Assembly: GCA_022866005.1 (NCBI GenBank)
Contig: JALHTV010000259.1
Span: 1-17,386 of the forward strand
Source of the DNA: Phycisphaerae bacterium
Lineage (GTDB): Bacteria > Planctomycetota > Phycisphaerae > SM23-33
Direction of reading: 5' to 3'
DNA: 17,386 nt
Shown: positions 12,376 to 17,386 of the stretch, piece after piece
How positions within the stretch are numbered: position 1 is the stretch's first letter
Layout of the letters: every line of letters starts with the position of its first letter
Notes under the pieces: model-generated
What the model saw: only the letters and a program-made list of their open reading frames with translations
Databases searched by the model: none
What the model was told of the DNA's origin: nothing
Translations under genes and position numbers: made by a program

Positions 12376-13284
12376 ATGACACGCGAGACACGGATTGGTC
12401 TGCTGGTCGGGCTGGGGTTCATCATCACATTCGGGCTGGTCCTGACGGAGCTGACGGGCAGCGGCAGACCGGGGACGGAACCGGCGTCGCTGAACGACTC
12501 CGCCGAGTTGGCCCTGGCACCGGCGGAGGACATCTCGCCGGCGGTCGTGCACGCGCAGGACCTCCCTCCGCGCGTGGGCGCGCCGGCCGCGGCGCTGATG
12601 GCCGCCGGCCAAGATGCACCCGCCCAGGCCGGCACCCCTGCCGAGCCACCGGCAGCGGAGGTCGTCGCCGTCGTCCACAGCGGCGGTGACACCCCGTCAC
12701 CTGCCGCCGGCGGGCCGGCTGCCCTGATCGCGCAGGGTTCACCGAGGATCACCATCGCTGCCGAGCTTGAGGCGCCGCCGCCCGCTGCGGTGCCGGTCGT
12801 CTCCCCGGCTCCCGCGGCTGCGGCGACCCCGGCCCGCACCTACGTCGTCCAGCCGGGCGACTCGCTGGTCAAGATCGCCCGCAAGGTCTACGGGGACGAC
12901 CCGCGGGACGGCTACAAGCGGATCCTCGAAGCCAACTGCGACAGGATCACCGACCCGTCGCTGATCAGGGTGGGGCAGGTGCTGGTGATTCCTGCCCCGA
13001 TGGGCGCGGTGCGAGCCGTCGCTGCGGGCTCGCCGAACGTGCAGGAGGTGGAGCTGGGCCAGTTGGCCGACGTCCTGGCCTCGGCCGCGGGAGATTCACC
13101 GCAGCAGCCTGGCCCACGCACCGTGTACGTGATCCAGCGCGGGGACACGCTGACGAAGATCGCCCGCGAGACGTTGAACGACGGCTCCCGGGCGGCGGTC
13201 ATGAGCATCTTCAGCGCCAACCAGTCCAAGCTGTCCGATCCCGACCGCCTGCCGGTGGGGGCGGAACTGGTGATCCCCGGCTAG
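12376..13284 (+). CDS. Membrane-anchored protein with two LysM domains
   Basis: The 302-residue product has one N-terminal membrane helix (about 7-27) with no cleavage site that I can see. A long low-complexity Ala/Pro/Gly linker follows (about 30-150). Then come two LysM domains: 155-204, starting YVVQPGDSLVKIARKVYGDD, and 250-302, starting YVIQRGDTLTKIARETLND. LysM binds N-acetylglucosamine-containing glycans, mainly peptidoglycan. Anchored in the inner membrane with the LysM pair outside, it could tie the division or synthesis machinery to the wall. No catalytic domain is present. It sits between rsmH and the FtsL-like gene, a place where classical clusters have nothing. ACGGAG precedes the ATG by about 10 nt. 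Confidence 0.88.
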   Translation: MTRETRIGLLVGLGFIITFGLVLTELTGSGRPGTEPASLNDSAELALAPAEDISPAVVHAQDLPPRVGAPAAALMAAGQDAPAQAGTPAEPPAAEVVAVVHSGGDTPSPAAGGPAALIAQGSPRITIAAELEAPPPAAVPVVSPAPAAAATPARTYVVQPGDSLVKIARKVYGDDPRDGYKRILEANCDRITDPSLIRVGQVLVIPAPMGAVRAVAAGSPNVQEVELGQLADVLASAAGDSPQQPGPRTVYVIQRGDTLTKIARETLNDGSRAAVMSIFSANQSKLSDPDRLPVGAELVIPG

Positions 13285-13301
13285 CAGGAGCTTCCTGGTC
13301 T

Positions 13302-13592
13302 GTGCGGATCGCAATGTTGATTCTGGCGCTCGCTGTGGTGGCGGTGGGGCTGGTGCACCTCCGCCGGGCGGAGCTGATCGCGCGGCACGATGCCCAGCGT
13401 CTGCAACTGGAGCAGGTGAAGCTGCGGCGGCTGCTGTGGGACCAGCAGATCACCCTCAGCTACCTGGCGGCTCCGGCGGAGGTGCGGCGACGGTCGGAGG
13501 AGATGTGTTTGGACCTGGTGAAGCAGGACCGCTCGGCCATGAACGCGCCTTTGGGCGCCCCGCAGCGACCGCCCCGGATCCGGCACCCATAG
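13302..13592 (+). CDS. ftsL: FtsL-like bitopic division protein
   Basis: This 96-residue protein has a single N-terminal membrane helix (about 2-20) and an amphipathic segment rich in Gln/Leu/Arg (22-60) that could form a coiled coil. That is the build of FtsL, the small bitopic protein that links FtsB and FtsQ to the FtsW-FtsI synthase. FtsL sequences are very divergent, so the call rests on size, topology and position between rsmH and ftsI. The start is a GTG, supported by AGGAG at 13286-13290 with 11-nt spacing. An ATG 12 bases later would be too far from it and would cut into the helix. Confidence 0.6.
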   Translation: MRIAMLILALAVVAVGLVHLRRAELIARHDAQRLQLEQVKLRRLLWDQQITLSYLAAPAEVRRRSEEMCLDLVKQDRSAMNAPLGAPQRPPRIRHP

Positions 13593-13796
13593 GCGGTCCG
13601 TGCGGCCTGCGCAGGGCACACGGGGAAGGAAATCCGAATCTCGAAATCCGAGACAATTGTCGACAAGGCAAACGGCAAAAGTGCGGCGGCCAGACATGGG
13701 GGGGACCCCAATCCGGGCCGCCTGCCTGTTGTTGTTTGTTTCGGATTCCAGCTTCTCCCCCATGGGAGGGAGAGTCTGCCTGCGAGTCTGTGAACG
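13593..13796 (+). repeat. Repeat-like insert between ftsL and ftsI
   Basis: This 204-bp gap interrupts an otherwise tight cluster. It begins with AATCCGAATCTCGAAATCCG (13631-13650), followed by a CAATTG palindrome and GACAAGGCAAAC. It ends near GTTTGTTTCGGATTCC (13734-13749), which is roughly the reverse complement of the left part (AATCCGA, ACAA, AAAC words). Such AATCCGA words recall dispersed intergenic repeats of environmental planctomycete genomes. Inside it, GGGGGGGACCCC (13698-13709) is a short self-complementary run. No gene is visible. Confidence 0.5.
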
Positions 13797-15590
13797 ATGA
13801 CGCAGCGCAATGGCACACGGCGATATGACGTGATGTTCGCCTTGCTGGCGGTGGTCCTGCTGGGCCTGCTGTGGCGGCTGGCCCGGCTCCTGGAGGCCGA
13901 CGACGGCACGGCCGGTCGGATGGCCTGGCGGCAGCACCGTCTGGTGCTCAAGCTGCCTGGCCGGCCGGGCAACATCTTCGCCCGCGCCCGGCACCGCTAC
14001 GTGCTCCTGGCCGGCAGCAAGCAGGTTCCCTTCTGCTACGCTGATCCGGGGATCGTGGAGGACGACGGCCGGCTTGAGGCCTTGGCCGCCAAGGTCGCCC
14101 CCGCGATCGGCCTGACCCCCGGGGAGGTCCTGGGGCTTTTGCTTGCCCGGCGGGACGAGCGGTTCGTGATCCTCAAGCACGATCTCAGCGAGCAGGAGAT
14201 CCAGGCCGTGGAGGCCCTGCGCCTGCGAGCCGTGGGGGTGGACTACGAATGGCGGCGGGACTATCCCAACGGGGCGCTGGCTGCGACGGTCGTGGGCTAC
14301 CGCCGCCGCGACGGCCAGGCCGGGGCGGGTCTGGAGCAGGCCTGGGACCGCAAGCACCTGGCCGCGGCGGACGGTCAGCGGGTCGTCCTGGCCGATGCCT
14401 CCCGCCGGGCCATCTGGCCGGTGCCGAGGGAGTGCACCCCGCCGCGCGACGGCCGTCACGTGTTCCTGTCCATCGACACGGGTATCCAGAGCTTCCTGGA
14501 AGAGGCCGTCGGGGCGTCGGTGGAGAAGTTCCGCGCGCAGTGGGGGGTGGGCATCGTGGTCGATCCGCGCAGCGGGCAGATCCTGGCCATGTGCTCCGTG
14601 CCCAGCTTCAATCCCAACGAGTACACCCGGTACCCGCAGGACCTGGTCACCAACAAGGCCCTGTGCGTGCCGTACGAGCCGGGCAGCGCGCTCAAGCCCA
14701 TCTTCGCCGCGGCCGCCGTGGACGCCGGCGTGATGACCTACGACACACGCATCTTCTGCGAGAACGGCCTGTACGTCACGTCGCGCGGCGGGCAAATCAC
14801 CGACCACGGGGCCAGCTACGGCACGATGCCGCTGACCGACGTGGTGGTGTATTCCAGCAACATCGGCATGGCCAAGGTCGGCGAGGCGCTGGGCAACCCG
14901 GCGATGTACGCCGTCGCTCAGCGGTTCGGCTTCGGGCACCCCACCGGCGTCGAGCTGCCCGGGGAGAGCGGCGGCATCCTCCGCGACCTCGCCAAGTGGG
15001 ACGGCTACAGCACCCGCCGCGTGCCCTTCGGCCAGGAGATCTCCCTCACGTCGCTTCAGTTGACGATGGCCTTTGCGGCCATCTCCAACGGCGGCTGGCT
15101 GCTTCGGCCGCGGGTGGTGGACTGCGTGCGCGACGCCCACGGGCGGATGGTCTGGGGAAGCCAGAAGCAGGTCGTCCGCCGCGTGCTCAGCGAGGCCGCC
15201 GCCCAGCAGAGCCTGGCGGTGCTTCGGGAGGTGGTGCTGCGCGGCACGGGCAAAGCCTGCCGGATGGAGCAGTGGAGCAGCTTCGGCAAGACGGGCACCG
15301 GGCAGATCGCCCAGCACGGCAAGTACGTGGACGGGGCGTTCGTGGGTTCGTTCGTCGGTGGGGCGCCCGCCGGAAGGCCCGAGGTGCTGTGCCTGATCTC
15401 GATCTACTGGCCGGATGAATCCCTGGGGCACTATGGCTCGACCGTGGCGGCGCCGTACGTGCGGCAGGTGCTCGAGCGCACGCTGGCCTACCTGAACGTC
15501 CCGCCCGACCAGCCGGCCGAGCGGTCCAGCGTCGCCGCCGGGCAGGCCGTCTCGGGCCGGTTGCTGGCGCAAGGGGCCGGGCAGGATTGA
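13797..15590 (+). CDS. ftsI: Peptidoglycan D,D-transpeptidase FtsI / class B penicillin-binding protein
   Basis: The 597-residue protein has a short cytoplasmic tail and one membrane helix (about 13-30), then a dimerisation domain and a transpeptidase domain. All three penicillin-binding motifs are intact: Ser297-x-x-Lys300 in YEPGSALKP, Ser353-Ser354-Asn355 (SxN), and Lys498-Thr-Gly-Thr in FGKTGTGQ. It cross-links septal peptidoglycan by acylating Ser297 with a stem peptide. The usual RG-x-I-x-DR-x-G opening of the dimerisation domain is degenerate here (PGNIFARARHRYVLLAG). There is no PASTA domain. The C-terminal tail past about 565 is Ala/Ser-rich. The start at ATG 13797 is the first after an in-frame TGA; no good ribosome site is close, because the repeat-bearing gap lies upstream. 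Confidence 0.93.
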   Translation: MTQRNGTRRYDVMFALLAVVLLGLLWRLARLLEADDGTAGRMAWRQHRLVLKLPGRPGNIFARARHRYVLLAGSKQVPFCYADPGIVEDDGRLEALAAKVAPAIGLTPGEVLGLLLARRDERFVILKHDLSEQEIQAVEALRLRAVGVDYEWRRDYPNGALAATVVGYRRRDGQAGAGLEQAWDRKHLAAADGQRVVLADASRRAIWPVPRECTPPRDGRHVFLSIDTGIQSFLEEAVGASVEKFRAQWGVGIVVDPRSGQILAMCSVPSFNPNEYTRYPQDLVTNKALCVPYEPGSALKPIFAAAAVDAGVMTYDTRIFCENGLYVTSRGGQITDHGASYGTMPLTDVVVYSSNIGMAKVGEALGNPAMYAVAQRFGFGHPTGVELPGESGGILRDLAKWDGYSTRRVPFGQEISLTSLQLTMAFAAISNGGWLLRPRVVDCVRDAHGRMVWGSQKQVVRRVLSEAAAQQSLAVLREVVLRGTGKACRMEQWSSFGKTGTGQIAQHGKYVDGAFVGSFVGGAPAGRPEVLCLISIYWPDESLGHYGSTVAAPYVRQVLERTLAYLNVPPDQPAERSSVAAGQAVSGRLLAQGAGQD

Positions 15591-15703
15591 CGCAGCGCGG
15601 GGAGTCCGGTTTTGCCCGTCAGGTGCCAGTGGACAATCGGCGACTGTCCACTGACAATTGACGCCCAAGGAACGGCGGGTACTGCCGTTGGACGTTGGAG
15701 CCC
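15591..15703 (+). repeat. Perfect 9-bp inverted repeat between ftsI and murE
   Basis: CAGTGGACA (15627-15635) and TGTCCACTG (15645-15653) form a perfect stem around the loop ATCGGCGAC. CAATTGACG follows directly. There is no T-run, so termination is doubtful. The words match those in the gaps before pgsA and the glycosyltransferase, pointing to a shared repeat family. Confidence 0.55.
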
Positions 15704-17245
15704 ATGTTACTCCCCAAGCTCTTGGAGGCTGCGGAGATCGCCCCCCGGATGCGGCGGGCCGACGCGGAGGTTCAGGCCGTCGTGGCGGACTCCCGCCGGG
15801 TGGGGGGAGGTTCTTGCTTCGTGGCGGTGCGCGGGCCGGACGACGACGGCCACCGCTACATCGCCCAGGCCGCCGCGGCCGGGTGCTCGGCGGTGGTCTG
15901 CGAAGACCCCGCCGCCGTACCGAAGCACCTGCCCTGCGCGGTGGTGGACGACACCCGCCAGGCGGTCGCCGCGTTGGCCCAGGCCCTGCGCGGCTGGCCC
16001 GCGCGGCGGTTGACCGTCGTCGGCGTCACGGGCACCAAGGGCAAGAGCACGGTGGCCCACCTGGTCCGCGCGGTGCTGGCGGGGGCGGGCTGCCCGGCCG
16101 GGCTGCTGGGGACGATCTCTTACGAGACGGGTGTGCGCTCCGCCCCGGCGGGCAATACCACCCCCGGCCCCATCGGGCTGGCCGACATGATGGCCGAGAT
16201 GGTCCAGGCCGGGAACACCCACCTGGTCATGGAGGTCTCCTCCCACGCGCTGGACCAGCGCCGCATCGCGGGGCTGGACTTCCGCGTGGGCGTGTTCACC
16301 AACTTCACCGGCGATCACCTGGACTATCACACGACGATGGAGGAGTACCTGCGGGCCAAGCGATTGCTGTTTGAGACGCTGGACCTGCGAGCGACGGCCG
16401 TCCTCAACCAGGACGCCGCCACCGGGCGGCAGCTGGCCTCCTCCACGCGGGCCAAGGTCTCCTGGTACGGGCTGAGCGCCGCAGCCGACGTCTATGCCCG
16501 GATCGAGCGGATCGACGCCGCCGGCACGCGGTTCGCGCTGATCGCCGGCTTGCACCAGGCCCCGGTGGCCACGGCGCTGATCGGCCGGCACAACGTCTAC
16601 AACTGCCTGGCCGCGGCGGGTGTGGGAATGGCGCTGGGCATCGACCTGCCCACCATCGCGCGGGCCCTGGAGGGGGTCGCCATCGTGCCCGGTCGGCTTC
16701 AGCGCGTGCCCATTGCGGCCGACTACCAGGTGTTCGTCGACTACGCCCACACCGATGACGCCTTGGAGAAGGCCCTGGGCGCCATTCGTCCGCTGGCGTC
16801 CGGGCGGCTGATCCTCGTGTTCGGCTGCGGCGGGGATCGCGACCGCACCAAGCGCCCGCGGATGGCTGCCGTGGCGGCGCGGCTGGCCGACCGCGTCGTG
16901 GTCACCTCCGACAACCCGCGCAGCGAAGACCCGCAGACCATCATCGACGAGATCCTCGCCGGTCTGGACGAAGCCGGCTGGGCCAGGACCGCCGTGCAGG
17001 TCGACCGCCGCGCAGCCATCGCTCAGGCCATCGGCGAAGCGCGGGCCGGCGACATCGTCCTGATCGCCGGCAAGGGCCACGAGACCTACCAGATCATCGG
17101 TGACCGGCGGATCCACTTCGACGATGCCGAGGCCGCCGCCGAGTGCATGCGGCAGCGGCCTTCGACGAACTCCCTTCGGTCCGAGCACTCAGGGTCGAGG
17201 ACAGGCCGCGCCAAGCCTGTCGAGGGGCGGGAGGGGCGGGCATGA
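15704..17245 (+). CDS. murE: UDP-N-acetylmuramoyl-tripeptide synthetase, meso-diaminopimelate type
   Basis: MurE adds the third stem-peptide residue to UDP-MurNAc-L-Ala-D-Glu in the cytoplasm, using ATP. The three Mur-ligase domains are present. The N-terminal domain contains ADSRRVGGGSCFVAVRG. The central domain has the ATP loop GTKGKST (110-116), NTTPGP, EVSSHALDQ and TNFTGDHLDYH. The C-terminal domain has DYAHTDDALEKAL, GCGGDRDRTKRP and DNPR (403-406). DNPR is the known signature of diaminopimelate-specific enzymes, so the wall is probably DAP-type. ATG 15704 is preferred over TTG 15695. The core ends at HFDDAEAAAECMRQ; the last 29 codons are encoded by a repeat-like element and look unrelated to MurE. 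The stop overlaps the murF start (ATGA). Confidence 0.94.
   Translation: MLLPKLLEAAEIAPRMRRADAEVQAVVADSRRVGGGSCFVAVRGPDDDGHRYIAQAAAAGCSAVVCEDPAAVPKHLPCAVVDDTRQAVAALAQALRGWPARRLTVVGVTGTKGKSTVAHLVRAVLAGAGCPAGLLGTISYETGVRSAPAGNTTPGPIGLADMMAEMVQAGNTHLVMEVSSHALDQRRIAGLDFRVGVFTNFTGDHLDYHTTMEEYLRAKRLLFETLDLRATAVLNQDAATGRQLASSTRAKVSWYGLSAAADVYARIERIDAAGTRFALIAGLHQAPVATALIGRHNVYNCLAAAGVGMALGIDLPTIARALEGVAIVPGRLQRVPIAADYQVFVDYAHTDDALEKALGAIRPLASGRLILVFGCGGDRDRTKRPRMAAVAARLADRVVVTSDNPRSEDPQTIIDEILAGLDEAGWARTAVQVDRRAAIAQAIGEARAGDIVLIAGKGHETYQIIGDRRIHFDDAEAAAECMRQRPSTNSLRSEHSGSRTGRAKPVEGREGRA
17160..17230 (+). repeat. Palindromic repeat element forming the 3' end of murE
   Basis: The stretch contains CTTCGAC (17160-17166) facing GTCGAGG (17194-17200), and a perfect 7-bp inverted repeat GACAGGC (17200-17206) with GCCTGTC (17215-17221). 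TCGAGG occurs twice (17195-17200, 17220-17225). It resembles mobile palindromic repeats of the CTTCGAC...CTCAGGG kind seen scattered in many environmental genomes. It is read through in frame as the tail of MurE. Confidence 0.5.
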
Positions 17246-17386
17246 GGCCGCTGGGTCTAAGCCAAATCCGCACGTCTGCCGGCGGGCAGTGGGTCCGGGG
17301 CACGAAGTCTCTGCCGCGGGTTAAGGTCACGGCCATCACCACCGACACGCGCACCGCCAAGCCGGGCGAGCTGTTCGTGGCGATTC
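17242..17386 (+). CDS. murF: UDP-N-acetylmuramoyl-tripeptide--D-alanyl-D-alanine ligase (N-terminus, partial)
   Basis: Only 48 codons are visible before the window ends. They read MRPLGLSQIRTSAGG and then VTAITTDTRTAKPGELFVAI, the N-terminal Mur-ligase domain pattern (T/S-DTR/DSR, then PG-x-LF-x-A). This also fits MurE, but MurE has just ended, and MurF is the normal next gene in division clusters. MurF adds D-Ala-D-Ala to the tripeptide, the last cytoplasmic step on the nucleotide precursor. The ATG overlaps the murE stop, and GGGAGGGG upstream (17230-17237) serves as ribosome site. Confidence 0.85.
   Translation, partial: MRPLGLSQIRTSAGGQWVRGTKSLPRVKVTAITTDTRTAKPGELFVAI

Noticed and set aside
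13281..15668. Minus-strand open frame of 795 codons
   Set aside because: It is antisense to ftsI and ftsL, whose motifs are unmistakable. Its translation is Arg/Gly/His/Pro-rich with no domain, as expected of shadows in high-GC DNA.
15707..17188. Minus-strand open frame of 493 codons
   Set aside because: Shadow of murE; composition biased and no recognisable motif.
1..17386. CRISPR arrays, tRNA or rRNA genes, transposases, integrase or attachment sites
   Set aside because: I saw no regular repeat-spacer pattern, no tRNA-like cloverleaf or rRNA sequence and no transposase or recombinase motifs.

Overview
This is a high-GC bacterial chromosome segment. It most likely comes from a planctomycete of the Phycisphaerae type or a close relative. 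That assignment is an inference from the gene mix: an atypical Ser/Thr kinase paired with a phosphoesterase, a gingipain-type C25 peptidase, a sigma factor overlapping a small two-helix membrane protein, and a complete-looking murein cluster carrying extra LysM and hypothetical genes. There is no rRNA, tRNA, CRISPR array or insertion sequence. Nearly every base is in a gene, and the informative non-coding stretches are few.

Left part (1-5469). A flippase-like membrane protein, cut by the window edge, runs leftward from a consensus -10 box. Diverging from it is a two-gene unit: a Ser/Thr kinase with HAD in place of HRD, then a calcineurin-like phosphoesterase whose usual GD motif reads QE. Convergent to that pair is a homologue of the ArmA/RmtB family of 16S rRNA G1405 methyltransferases. 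It shares a short divergent promoter region with a secreted C25-family (gingipain-like) cysteine peptidase.

Middle part (5470-10283). Three genes joined by ATGA overlaps encode PgsA, PgpA and UppP. The first two complete phosphatidylglycerol synthesis and the third recycles the undecaprenyl carrier needed for cell wall synthesis. The next 410 bases hold a very good promoter (A-tracts, TTGACA, 18 bp, TATGAT), then two hairpins with cytosine-rich loops, the second terminator-like. I read this as an unannotated small RNA of about 75 nt, or alternatively an attenuated leader. An ECF-like sigma factor, a small membrane protein overlapping it, and a GT4 glycosyltransferase follow.

Right part (10284-17386). 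This is a division and cell wall cluster: mraZ, an 80-residue unknown, rsmH, a membrane-anchored double-LysM protein, an FtsL-like protein, ftsI (all three transpeptidase motifs intact), murE (with the meso-diaminopimelate signature DNPR) and the start of murF. The organism therefore probably builds diaminopimelate-type peptidoglycan. UppP, FtsI, MurE and MurF act in one pathway, and the LysM and FtsL-like proteins would act at the same envelope site.

Several intergenic gaps carry short degenerate words (AATCG, CAATTGACA, AATCCGA) and small inverted repeats that look like remnants of dispersed repeat families. One such element appears to supply the last 29 codons of murE.
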